Origin: a virus
Direction: 5' to 3' (one strand)
IMG/VR virus record: IMGVR_UViG_3300034101_000658
Coordinates: 1-30,664 of that record
Length of the DNA: 30,664 nt
Both the position numbers and the translations under genes were made by a program. Below, in pieces: positions 16,005 to 24,101 of the stretch. Under the pieces are notes generated by a model. It was not told the DNA's origin and searched no databases. It saw only the letters and a list, made by a program, of their open reading frames with translations. The first letter of the stretch is position 1; every line of letters begins with the position of its first letter.

Positions 16005-16436
16005 TTATGCAGTTACGTCAATTGTTCCAGTAGAAGCAATTGTTCCAGAGAAGTTTACAAATTCAGTTGTTGCTTGATTCATTGTCAAAGATGTGATATA
16101 ACCAGCAAATTGATGGTAATATGCAGCACCAGCACTTGAACCAGAAACAACTGGATTCTGAACTCTAACTGTAACAAGAGTTTTGTTAGCAAATGCTGAA
16201 AGCAATGAGTTGTAAGAAACTTGAGCAATTGTTGGAGCGGTTTCGCAAATTGCATCAAAATCCAAACTCATTTGTGGCTCACCTACCGCAGTAAGAACTC
16301 CACAGTTTGTTTGATCGGTGGTTGAATCTACCGTAGAATTTACGCTAGATGTACGCAAACACACGAGGTTTTTATATGACGAACCACCAGCTACGTCAAT
16401 CTCGATGTTTTGTAAAGAACCTTGTACTTGTGCCAT
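16005..16436 (-). CDS. Major tail tube protein
   Basis: This 143-residue protein is beta-rich and lies between the tail terminator and the tail chaperone genes, the standard position of the major tail protein. Features include an early strand (SLQNIEIDVAGG), a loop with alternating Thr and Ser, a central EPQMSLDFDAICE strand-helix, and C-terminal strands (YHQFAGYITSLTMNQATTEFVNFSGTIAST) that would close the tube ring. It should stack as hexamers around the tape measure. Confidence 0.75.
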   Translation of the reverse strand: MAQVQGSLQNIEIDVAGGSSYKNLVCLRTSSVNSTVDSTTDQTNCGVLTAVGEPQMSLDFDAICETAPTIAQVSYNSLLSAFANKTLVTVRVQNPVVSGSSAGAAYYHQFAGYITSLTMNQATTEFVNFSGTIASTGTIDVTA

Positions 16437-16443
16437 TGTTGTT

Positions 16444-16875
16444 TTATTTTTGGTTTACTAAATTGTTTATTGTTATAATTTTACGGGCTACATAATTGTC
16501 CCCATTACGCAAAGGTAAATATAAAGAATTTATCCTAGACATAGGGTAAACTGTAAAGTCAGAATCTTGAAATCCATCTATCTGACTATCTGGAATTAAT
16601 ATATTTAAAATCTGCCCAGCAATATTATCAACTACTGATAAATCATTAACCCTATATTGTTCACTAAATATGTCTAAATCTACTTGTACTATATTTTGAA
16701 AAGTATTGTTTGTGTTATTTGCTTGCTCTGTTATAGAAGAAATAATTACATAATTCTTAGGCAGCGTTTTAAATGGGTTTTGACCATATACTGGCACATC
16801 TTTCCCATTATATGTAATATTGCCATTTAAGGCATTTACATATATCGTTCTAACACTATTTGAGCAATCTTTCAT
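16444..16875 (-). CDS. Tail terminator / completion protein (DUF3168-like)
   Basis: This 143-residue protein has the layout of tail terminator proteins: an early helix, a short hairpin (GNITYNGKDVPVYGQNPF), strands with PKNYVIISSIT and a central VQVDLDIFSE strand, then a helix and a last strand (NYVARKIITINN). Such proteins form a hexamer at the head-proximal end of the tail and stop tube growth. It overlaps the gp10-like gene by one base and precedes the tube gene, which fits. Confidence 0.65.
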   Translation of the reverse strand: MKDCSNSVRTIYVNALNGNITYNGKDVPVYGQNPFKTLPKNYVIISSITEQANNTNNTFQNIVQVDLDIFSEQYRVNDLSVVDNIAGQILNILIPDSQIDGFQDSDFTVYPMSRINSLYLPLRNGDNYVARKIITINNLVNQK

Positions 16876-17321
16876 TATCCTTTAATTATATTTTCTATTC
16901 TTTTAACCATTTGAGGGAAAATTTCCCTTACAGATGGATAAAAAAATGGTTGTGCTGGTGTATGTCCTTTTACACTTGTTTTAAATGAAAAAGCATATTC
17001 TTTCCACTCTTCATCAATACCAGCAGTATATTCTTCTGCAAAATCTCCAGTTCCAAACTCTACATAAGCAGCATATCTAACTCTAGCAACTAAATCATAA
17101 GCTAATTTAGAATTTGAGTCTTTTTCCACTTTAATACTTGATCTTAATCTACCACTTGGTGTTGCTGGAGCTCTTTGTTTGGCTTTTGTTGCCATTTCTT
17201 CAGCAGAAGCAAATATTTCAGCATCTATTTGGTTTACCAAATCGTCCGAATATTTTGCTAAGTCTTTTTTCAACTTATCAAATATTGCATTCTGCTTTTC
17301 AAAAAATATACCGTCAGCCAT
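16875..17321 (-). CDS. HK97-gp10-like head-tail joining protein
   Basis: This 148-residue protein matches the HK97 gp10 family pattern. A helical N-terminus is followed by AKQRAPATPSGRLRSSIKVE, RYAAYVEFGTGDF, and a C-terminal PAQPFFYPSVREIFPQMVKRIEN helix. The family acts at the head-tail junction or tail completion step of long-tailed phages. It lies between the connector and terminator genes with one-base overlaps. Confidence 0.8.
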   Translation of the reverse strand: MADGIFFEKQNAIFDKLKKDLAKYSDDLVNQIDAEIFASAEEMATKAKQRAPATPSGRLRSSIKVEKDSNSKLAYDLVARVRYAAYVEFGTGDFAEEYTAGIDEEWKEYAFSFKTSVKGHTPAQPFFYPSVREIFPQMVKRIENIIKG

Positions 17322-17881
17322 TAAATAACTACCTTTTTATATTGATGATAATTTAAGCCATCCCAATTAGGATATTGGCTTATAACTGCTTGAGGATCAG
17401 CGTTCATCTTCTTGCCTCTGTTCTCGTACTGCCATGCCACCAAAGCCAAAATATCACTAGCAATGTCCTCTGGAACCGAGCTATAACCGCTTTGATATTG
17501 CACCTCATAGTTGCCTTGGGTATAAAGCCACAATTTGCCCGCAATCACCTCATAGTCATCATTTTTAGTAAGTGATTCCCAGCTATTTATGCCAGTTTTT
17601 ATTTTAACACTGTCAATGCAAATAACTGGTCCATAGGGCAAATCTACCATCCAAACGCTTGGCTCATAGCCAGTTGTCTGAATATAGCTTTTAAGCAACT
17701 TATTTACAAACGCTACCCCAGTTAGTTTCTCAATATGTATTCTTGAAGCATTGATTAGTGATTGTATTAAAGTATCATCTGATGTATAATCAATTCGCAT
17801 CCAATTCTTTGCGTCAGTTAAGCTCACTGGTTCAACGACCCCATCAGCTAAGATCGCCGTTCCGTTTATATATATCGCCAT
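17321..17881 (-). CDS. Head-tail connector (gp6-like)
   Basis: This 186-residue protein carries the typical connector opening: SLTDAKNWMRIDYTSDDTLI followed by helix residues for LINASRIHIEKLTG. Later comes a beta part with a VDLPYGPVICIDSV strand, and then a C-terminal helix (DIASDILALVAWQYENRG). Such proteins form a ring below the portal. It sits directly after the glycosyltransferase gene (two bases) and overlaps the next gene by one base. Confidence 0.75.
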   Translation of the reverse strand: MAIYINGTAILADGVVEPVSLTDAKNWMRIDYTSDDTLIQSLINASRIHIEKLTGVAFVNKLLKSYIQTTGYEPSVWMVDLPYGPVICIDSVKIKTGINSWESLTKNDDYEVIAGKLWLYTQGNYEVQYQSGYSSVPEDIASDILALVAWQYENRGKKMNADPQAVISQYPNWDGLNYHQYKKVVI

Positions 17882-17883
17882 AC

Positions 17884-18855
17884 TTACTTATATTTATTAA
17901 CCATTTCTCTGAACCAGGCCTCAAACTCATCAAGCGTTTTTCGCGGGTCATGCTCTCTTGATCTCTCTTTTGCTTTTTTGGATGCCTCACTATATTTTTT
18001 GGCGTCATCCAGTTCAGTAATTGCCTTAACCCAGCTTTTAATATCATTCCGATCCTTTATAAATATGCCCGCTTTCCCACAGTTCTCCACCAACCCTTCG
18101 GCCATTGTGCTTATAACTGGAATCCCAGAGCAATAAGCCTCGGTTGCCGTTCTGCCCCAACTCTCATAATCACTCGGCATTAATAGTATCCTTGTTTGCT
18201 TGTAGTATTGCGCAATATCGGGCGTATTAGGCACTAATTTTAGATTTGGAAGGCTAGATGTCATTTGCTGATCATAGCTGCCCAAAACGCCTAAAAACCG
18301 CTTATTTGGCAATGCACGAGCAATCTGTTCAAATATCTTACCGCCTTTGTTTTCGTTGGTGTTAATCAGAGTAATGTATTCGTTCTTCGCTGGGTCAATC
18401 TTAAGATCATAAATCCGATAGTCAACGGGAGGCGTTAGTATAAAGTTATCCCATTTGTAATTTAATTTCTCTTTTAGCCATAAAGAGTTATACACAACGT
18501 GTTGATTGCGTTCTGCGTTAATGATTTCGGGATAAGGATGGCTATTATGGATCAGATGAAATACTGGTTTTTTATAAAGTTTAGCAGCACCTATTGTCCA
18601 TCTTGTATAGTCCAAATGGGTTATAACTGCATCGCTCCAACGCATTAAATTGTCAACTACGTTCTCACTTGGCGGGAAAACATCCACACCATCAAAAACA
18701 TAATTATTTTTAATCTTATAATGATTTGCTTGATGCAAAAGCACTCTTACATTGTGTCCTTTGCTTATCAAGTCTTTATTGATGTGATGTAGCATCCATT
18801 CAGCACCACAATTATGCTGAGGAGGATAAAGATGAATTGAGCAAACTATATTCAT
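17884..18855 (-). CDS. GT4-type glycosyltransferase
   Basis: This 323-residue protein has a GT-B layout. The N-terminal half begins MNIVCSIHLYPPQHNCGAEW, matching the start of GT4 enzymes (a GAE acceptor-side motif). The C-terminal half has the nucleotide-sugar site: NENKGGKIFEQIA (167-179) and the EX7E motif with E231 and E239 in ESWGRTATEAYCSGIPVIST. It should transfer a sugar from a nucleotide donor with retention. There is no signal or membrane segment. It overlaps the methyltransferase gene by four bases and lies inside the head gene cluster, so glycosylation of a virion protein is a reasonable inference; sugar and target are unknown. Confidence 0.85.
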   Translation of the reverse strand: MNIVCSIHLYPPQHNCGAEWMLHHINKDLISKGHNVRVLLHQANHYKIKNNYVFDGVDVFPPSENVVDNLMRWSDAVITHLDYTRWTIGAAKLYKKPVFHLIHNSHPYPEIINAERNQHVVYNSLWLKEKLNYKWDNFILTPPVDYRIYDLKIDPAKNEYITLINTNENKGGKIFEQIARALPNKRFLGVLGSYDQQMTSSLPNLKLVPNTPDIAQYYKQTRILLMPSDYESWGRTATEAYCSGIPVISTMAEGLVENCGKAGIFIKDRNDIKSWVKAITELDDAKKYSEASKKAKERSREHDPRKTLDEFEAWFREMVNKYK

Positions 18856-19361
18856 AAAAAGTTATAATTAAAGTATAAACCGTACTTTTCGTTTAATTTA
18901 AAAGTTTCCATTATAGGAAACCTATCACTAAATACTGATGGCGTTAAATCAGCTTGTTGATGCACCTCAAACACATTACCTCCAACTGCTTCTTGCTCCA
19001 TTAAGTAAGGTACTGCCGCCATGCAATATATACCTTTCATAGTAATATTAGCAAGTAAATTTTGAGCATCTCTTATACTTAAATGCTCTAATACATCACC
19101 TAATATGATGTATCTATAATCGTTATAATTAAATTCTAAAATGTCTTGGTTGTAAACATTGACATATTTATCTCTCAAATTGAACTGCTGAATATAAGGA
19201 GCATAAATCTCAACCGCATCAATACTTGTAAAATCTTTGCAAAGCAAATCGTAATAACTTCCCGAACCTGGTCCTACATCTAATATCTTAATGTTAGATG
19301 AGAAGTTATGAATAAGATGATCTCTAAAATCATCTTTAAAATAGTTGTATGAATAAGGCAT
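18852..19361 (-). CDS. Class I SAM-dependent methyltransferase
   Basis: This 169-residue protein shows the class I Rossmann fold landmarks: motif I ILDVGPGSG (26-34), an acidic end of strand 2 (E51 in AVEIYAP), NQDILEF with D73, and the post-motif ILGDVLEHL (86-94). At 169 residues it is compact, with no extra target-recognition domain typical of DNA methyltransferases. The partner gene is a glycosyltransferase, translationally coupled by a four-base overlap. Methylation of a sugar or of a modified virion protein is more likely than DNA methylation. The start follows the capsid terminator. Confidence 0.8.
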   Translation of the reverse strand: MPYSYNYFKDDFRDHLIHNFSSNIKILDVGPGSGSYYDLLCKDFTSIDAVEIYAPYIQQFNLRDKYVNVYNQDILEFNYNDYRYIILGDVLEHLSIRDAQNLLANITMKGIYCMAAVPYLMEQEAVGGNVFEVHQQADLTPSVFSDRFPIMETFKLNEKYGLYFNYNFL

Positions 19362-19364
19362 AGT

Positions 19365-19392
19365 AAAAAAAAGGGAGACTTACGGGTCTCCC
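19365..19392 (-). terminator. Intrinsic terminator after the capsid gene
   Basis: On the minus strand GGGAGACCCGTAAGTCTCCC forms a 7-bp stem with a 6-base loop and is followed by eight T. It lies 22 bases after the capsid stop, before the methyltransferase start. It would raise capsid output relative to downstream genes, which then depend on read-through or another promoter. Confidence 0.85.
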
Positions 19393-19413
19393 AATGTTTA
19401 TGATTAACTAACC

Positions 19414-20595
19414 TTAGATTGCACCATAGATACAAGCTGAAGGCTGGAATTGCATCAAATCGCAACGAGCTTCGCAACGGAAAGTGATCAAGTTTTTGAT
19501 GAAATCATCTTGATCGAATTCAGTTGAACGAACTGCAAGTCCACTCTGTTGAGCAATAGAGAACTTAGTTGTGTCAAGAACATAAGCCTTAGACGCTGTA
19601 ACCAAGCTATGAGGAACAACGGGAATACCCATCATTCTGATGTTACCTTGAGCATCAATAGTGATACCACCAGGAACAGAGTAAGAACCACCAGAAGGAA
19701 CGGTTTTCAAAACGTTAGCCCAACCAGCGTGTGTGGTCAAGATAAGGTTTGCGTTCCAGTTAGCAGAACCCAACTGAGCAACATAATCTACGAACTTCTC
19801 GGCAGTGTTAGCACCACTAGATACACCAGCAGTTGCGCTAGAAGCGAGGTCGTTCAAGTAATATGTATCTTCTGCTCTTTGGAAATCTTCGATCAAAGAT
19901 TGCTGCAAATACGCGTTCAAGAAAGGAAGATCGTCAACCATTTGGCGAGATACCTTTACATAACCAGCGATGAATTGCAACACTTTGTTTACAACTGTTA
20001 CATCGTAGTCCAATTGTGCTTTAGAAGAACCTTCAGTTTGCTTACCGAAAGAACCTTCACCAACTGGGGTATTTCCACGAGGGAAAGATACTGAACCAGT
20101 TGAAACTGGGATGATATTGAATACGCTTCTGAGGTGTGGGTTTACAAAAGCGCGGAGAGCTGGAGAATTGATGTAAGAAACGTAAGGGTTACCAGTAAGG
20201 TTACCGCCAGCACCTTCAGTCATTGTTCCAACAACTTTAAGGTCCAATTCGAAATTGAAACCTTTACCGTTTGATCTAACTGCTTCTTTGATTGAATCGT
20301 AACCTTTTACGATTGCTTCACCGATTGCAGATTTGATCTCAGCAATATGCTCGTTGTAAGATTGTGCAACTTTTTTAGTCTCAGCAGCACCAATTTTACC
20401 AAATGCAGCTTTAGCAGCGAGAACTTCTTCTCTTGCTTCAGCAATTGTCTTGTTGTTTTTTGCGAGTTGCTCGTTGATAGCCTCAACTTTGCTTTCGAAA
20501 GCCTTAGCAGCTTTCTCAGTAGCAGCAGCAACTTCAGCTTTCTGCTCGGCCATTTTGGCTTCGAGAGCAGCTTCAAATGTTTTAATGTCGCTCAT
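19414..20595 (-). CDS. HK97-fold major capsid protein
   Basis: This 393-residue protein has the classic two-part plan. Residues 1 to about 110 form an Ala, Glu and Lys-rich coiled coil, the scaffolding delta domain. From about residue 115 the capsid shell follows, with an N-arm (GTMTEGAGGNLTGNPYVSYI), RSVFNIIPVSTGSVSFPRG (E-loop/spine start), FIAGYVKVSRQMVDDLPFL and a C-terminal beta segment. The delta domain is probably removed by the protease coded just upstream. It is followed by a strong terminator. The DNA is less AT-rich than neighbouring tail genes, as expected for a highly translated gene. Confidence 0.9.
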   Translation of the reverse strand: MSDIKTFEAALEAKMAEQKAEVAAATEKAAKAFESKVEAINEQLAKNNKTIAEAREEVLAAKAAFGKIGAAETKKVAQSYNEHIAEIKSAIGEAIVKGYDSIKEAVRSNGKGFNFELDLKVVGTMTEGAGGNLTGNPYVSYINSPALRAFVNPHLRSVFNIIPVSTGSVSFPRGNTPVGEGSFGKQTEGSSKAQLDYDVTVVNKVLQFIAGYVKVSRQMVDDLPFLNAYLQQSLIEDFQRAEDTYYLNDLASSATAGVSSGANTAEKFVDYVAQLGSANWNANLILTTHAGWANVLKTVPSGGSYSVPGGITIDAQGNIRMMGIPVVPHSLVTASKAYVLDTTKFSIAQQSGLAVRSTEFDQDDFIKNLITFRCEARCDLMQFQPSACIYGAI

Positions 20596-20604
20596 TTTGT
20601 TAAT

Positions 20605-21744
20605 TTAAAATTTGTTTATAATATTTATTAAAGACTCAACTGGAACCTCTTCTTCTTTTTGCTGCAAAGGTGTTTCATCAACTGCCTTTGTGCTACTCAT
20701 ACGTTCAATCAGTTCTGCGAGTTGTTTCACTTTTAACATACACAAATCGATTGTCTCATCCGTTACATCACTGTTGCGGATGAATTTCTCAAAAGATTTG
20801 ATTTGATCTTGTATTTGTTCAATGTTATTCATATTCTTCATGCCTAGTAATGGAGTTGCTTCGTTTGCTCCCCATGCAGTAAGGCTTGATCCTTCAAAAA
20901 GCATTACTTCATGGATTTGGTTTGCATCTCCACTTTTTTGCTCTCTTAGTGTTTTAAAGCCGATCGAGTGTTCAGCAATAAGCCCACTATCAATCATCTT
21001 AATATAATCTTGACCAAGATTGTGTTTACCAACCTTGCTCTCGTAATAAAGTCCGTACTCGTCCTCTTTAAGCACTTGTATTTTACCAAGTGGCTTAGAT
21101 GGATCATGATTTAATAGATGCTTAATTCTACCTTTTCCTTCTGGACCCCAATCTTGGATTGATCTTTTAAATGCGCCTGGCATCATTATATCGCCATCGC
21201 TATCTACGTTGCCAAATGCGGAGAAATAACCAGTTACAACTCCTTGCTTTGTATCAACATCTTTAACCTCTAGGTTAAATGATTTGTAATTGTATATCAT
21301 GCTTTTTCTATTGTCTATTTGCTCTAATTTACGAATTGCCCAATTAATGCCCGCATCACCGCCCCAAGCGTCCCACATTAACCCACCGCAACCCTCTGAA
21401 TAAGGCACATCTTTGTTTTGTTGATGTCTTTTAAAAGATGCCATTCTAGCAATGGTATCACGAGATATTTTCTCACGACTTGCTAGTTGATTAGCTCTGG
21501 TCCAACCTACTGGTGTACCACAATCACTGCCATTCTCCTCTTTCCACTTTAATGCTCTTTTTGCATTATTTGTAGCTGCTTCTGGATAGTCGTTATAAGT
21601 TTCTTCTTTCAACTCCAAACTTTTCTCGCCTTCTTGAGCAAGATAAGCTGCATAAGCACGCTCCGCGGTATCGCGTGATTCATATACACACTCGCCCGAT
21701 CCTATTCTATACTTACCATTATTTTCGCAGTAGTATATTGGCAT
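20605..21744 (-). CDS. HK97-type (S78) prohead protease with extra N-terminal domain
   Basis: Residues about 150-300 form the S78 protease: GYFSAFGNVDSDGDIMMPGAF, KHLLNHDP with catalytic His213, and AEHSIGF with catalytic Ser260. It cuts the capsid delta domain during maturation. Before it lie a short YYCENNGKYRIGSGEC module and a domain of about 90 residues (52-143) with NNAKRALKWKEENGSDCGTP, a region I have seen attached to phage head proteases but with no known function. The C-terminal 75 residues are helical and acidic, perhaps scaffold-like. At 379 residues it is about twice the length of a lone S78 protease. Confidence 0.85.
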   Translation of the reverse strand: MPIYYCENNGKYRIGSGECVYESRDTAERAYAAYLAQEGEKSLELKEETYNDYPEAATNNAKRALKWKEENGSDCGTPVGWTRANQLASREKISRDTIARMASFKRHQQNKDVPYSEGCGGLMWDAWGGDAGINWAIRKLEQIDNRKSMIYNYKSFNLEVKDVDTKQGVVTGYFSAFGNVDSDGDIMMPGAFKRSIQDWGPEGKGRIKHLLNHDPSKPLGKIQVLKEDEYGLYYESKVGKHNLGQDYIKMIDSGLIAEHSIGFKTLREQKSGDANQIHEVMLFEGSSLTAWGANEATPLLGMKNMNNIEQIQDQIKSFEKFIRNSDVTDETIDLCMLKVKQLAELIERMSSTKAVDETPLQQKEEEVPVESLINIINKF

Positions 21745-21746
21745 AA

Positions 21747-22577
21747 TTATCTTTTCATTATTAATCTTCCGTTCTCATCCCTTTTTGGTACAAAACCAAC
21801 TGTGCATCGACAATTGATCGTGAACCCTGCTGGGGCAGTTGGATCACCAGGTTGTGCAGCTAGCACCGTATCTCCTTTTTTACCAGTGGATGTGAACGGC
21901 TCATTAAAAGGAACTGTTGCACCATCCATGTTAAAATGATCGTAAGAGTTTCTTGGAATCCTACGAGTTCTTATATCTCTACTAGCTATCCAAACCTTAT
22001 CTACTTCAAAGTTATGCAATTTTGCGCCTTCCATTGCGGCATAGTTACTTGCACGCATCACTTCAGTCCTTGCTATCCTTCTTGCCCTCATCATTGCATA
22101 TCCTAGCTCATCACTTTGTACGATTTGCCGACTGATCTCATCTATACCAAGTCCCTCTGCAACGCCCTTGTTAATGATGGCTAGTAATTGCTTTTTTGTT
22201 GTCTGCGTAATATCCGCTACCAACATAAAGCCATACTGCGCCAAAAATTGCATGATGGTAGTAATAAAATCATCATTCAAGCCAAATGGATTGGCTGCTT
22301 TCTGACTCATGTTTCTCACTGCTCTAAATGATGCGTTTCCGAACATAATTGCTGCTTCTCTATAAAGCTGCATCATTATTTTCATCATTTCATCATTCCA
22401 AGCGTAAGCACCCATCAGCGTTTGCGCAGCACCCGTACCATAAAGCCTCACATCACTTGCTACCTTCTCTAGGTCTTTGCTAATTGCCTTCTTAAATAAA
22501 GAACTATATTTTGCATCGAGCTGCCTACGCATCCTTTCAAACTTCACCCAATATTCGCTTCTTTGCTTCGCGTTCAT
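21747..22577 (-). CDS. Mu gpF / SPP1 gp7-like minor head protein
   Basis: This 276-residue protein has the conserved C-terminal domain of the Mu gpF family. Visible are RARRIARTEVMRASNYAAM, a WIASRDIRTRRIPRNSYDHFNMDG segment with the conserved His, and the closing PAGFTINCRCTVGFVPKR with the Cys-x-Cys pair. The N-terminal half is helical. Family members bind the portal inside the head and affect DNA ejection or packaging. It starts 14 bases after the portal stop and ends two bases before the protease start. Confidence 0.85.
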   Translation of the reverse strand: MNAKQRSEYWVKFERMRRQLDAKYSSLFKKAISKDLEKVASDVRLYGTGAAQTLMGAYAWNDEMMKIMMQLYREAAIMFGNASFRAVRNMSQKAANPFGLNDDFITTIMQFLAQYGFMLVADITQTTKKQLLAIINKGVAEGLGIDEISRQIVQSDELGYAMMRARRIARTEVMRASNYAAMEGAKLHNFEVDKVWIASRDIRTRRIPRNSYDHFNMDGATVPFNEPFTSTGKKGDTVLAAQPGDPTAPAGFTINCRCTVGFVPKRDENGRLIMKR

Positions 22578-22591
22578 CGATGCACTTTTGT

Positions 22592-24097
22592 TTATATGCT
22601 ATCCTCAATGACATCATCATCCTCTTCTCTACTGCGCATTGCTGCTCGCTCTTCTGCTTGGGATATTTCGTCATCACTATCCTCATTATCTCCTCGTCTG
22701 TTGTTTGCGATGTTATCTGATCCGTTGTCCATGCCATCTTCTTCGCTTGGTGGTACTGTTAGGTCCATCACTGCTTGCTCAATAGGAATTAAGCCGCTAT
22801 TGATGTAAGCATACTCAAATGCACCTTCTCTTTCTTGGTAATTCATTGCAACACGCTTTTCATCCATTGTTAACCAATTGGCATCACGAAGTGAACGAAC
22901 CATGCGCTCCATGTCTTGCTGCATCTCTGGTAGTGCCGTAATGTCGAAGTCGATAAAATAATCCTCTCCGTATCTAGGCACCAAAAATTTATTTAACTCA
23001 TCACGCAGTTGGCAACACATTGGAATAATAGTGTTGGTGATCAGATCACGCATTGCGTTTTGATAGTTGTTGTAACTTGATGTATCAACATCGAAAAGAA
23101 CTGCTGGAAGTCCAAACACTCTGCACCACTGGTGCATACTCATTCTGAGTGTGTTTACCAGCTCCATGTCAACACTAGAGAGTCCAAAGTTTAAATAGTC
23201 CCAAGGAGTTTGCAGCACTGCTACTCTTCCCTTGTTATCTATTCCGTTTAGATTCTCATTGACTGCACGTTTAATATCATTTGCTTGATCGATTGTAAAT
23301 GACGGCACGATGTTACCAAGCGGCTTTGGAGTTATCGCTCCTTTCGCTCCACCGTTGCCTGTCATTGTTGCACTTGCATCTGCCGCATTGTTACTCATGC
23401 GAAGCGTCTTATATGCTGCACGAAGTGGAGAGAGTCCACGTAAATGTGTTCTGCGAGTTGCATCGAAGTCTGGATTCCAGCTTCTCCACATCATCACTTG
23501 CTCTTTCGGTAGATCAACACCAGCACCAATTTGCAGCTTATATCCAGCAATTGCATATACATCTTTCGGATCGGGATAAATCTCTAGGAACTGAGTAGGC
23601 AAAATATTAAGCTCACTAAATGTGCCACCTATTCTACCATCATTGCCATAAATATTTCCTTCACCACTTAGGTATCTATAACCAAATAAATTCTCGAAGA
23701 ACTGATCTTGAGATTGATAAGAGTTAGGTTGCTCAAGAAGTCTTGCAAGTGGCGTACCAAGGACAATGTTCTCACTGTATGCGTTTTTACGTGCAATGAT
23801 TGCTTGCTCAAACGCACCACGATTGGAAACTCCTTTTACAAGTTGCTTGTAACGCATTAAGTTTGTACGAGCTTTCTCTCCTGGGTTTAGTTTATAAACG
23901 TACCAAGGAATAGACGCGCTTTTGCGCGCAAGAAAACTTACAATGGAATAAACATCCGCATTACCAAGATAACCTTGGTTTACGTACTCTATTCCAGTAT
24001 AATCTTGTATTACCGAACTATTGATGCCGACCATTTGCACTGCACTTGTCGGATAAGGATTGATGCCCTTCTTTTTGAATAAATCAAATAATCCCAT
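22592..24097 (-). CDS. Portal protein (HK97 family)
   Basis: This protein of about 501 residues begins MGLFDLFKKK, a typical portal start. It includes SIVSFLARKSASIPWYVYKL near residue 50, the MSMHQWCRVFGLPAVLFDV block near 330, and a highly acidic, disordered C-terminus (SEEDGMDNGSDN onwards). It would form the 12-subunit ring through which DNA enters and leaves. I chose ATG 24097, five bases inside the end of the terminase gene; a GTG at 24124 would add nine residues but overlaps it more deeply. Confidence 0.9.
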   Translation of the reverse strand: MGLFDLFKKKGINPYPTSAVQMVGINSSVIQDYTGIEYVNQGYLGNADVYSIVSFLARKSASIPWYVYKLNPGEKARTNLMRYKQLVKGVSNRGAFEQAIIARKNAYSENIVLGTPLARLLEQPNSYQSQDQFFENLFGYRYLSGEGNIYGNDGRIGGTFSELNILPTQFLEIYPDPKDVYAIAGYKLQIGAGVDLPKEQVMMWRSWNPDFDATRRTHLRGLSPLRAAYKTLRMSNNAADASATMTGNGGAKGAITPKPLGNIVPSFTIDQANDIKRAVNENLNGIDNKGRVAVLQTPWDYLNFGLSSVDMELVNTLRMSMHQWCRVFGLPAVLFDVDTSSYNNYQNAMRDLITNTIIPMCCQLRDELNKFLVPRYGEDYFIDFDITALPEMQQDMERMVRSLRDANWLTMDEKRVAMNYQEREGAFEYAYINSGLIPIEQAVMDLTVPPSEEDGMDNGSDNIANNRRGDNEDSDDEISQAEERAAMRSREEDDDVIEDSI

Positions 24098-24101
24098 GTT
24101 G

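Noticed and set aside
20307-20576. 89-residue minus-strand frame inside the capsid gene
   Set aside because: Lys/Leu-rich shadow of the capsid coiled-coil region in another frame.
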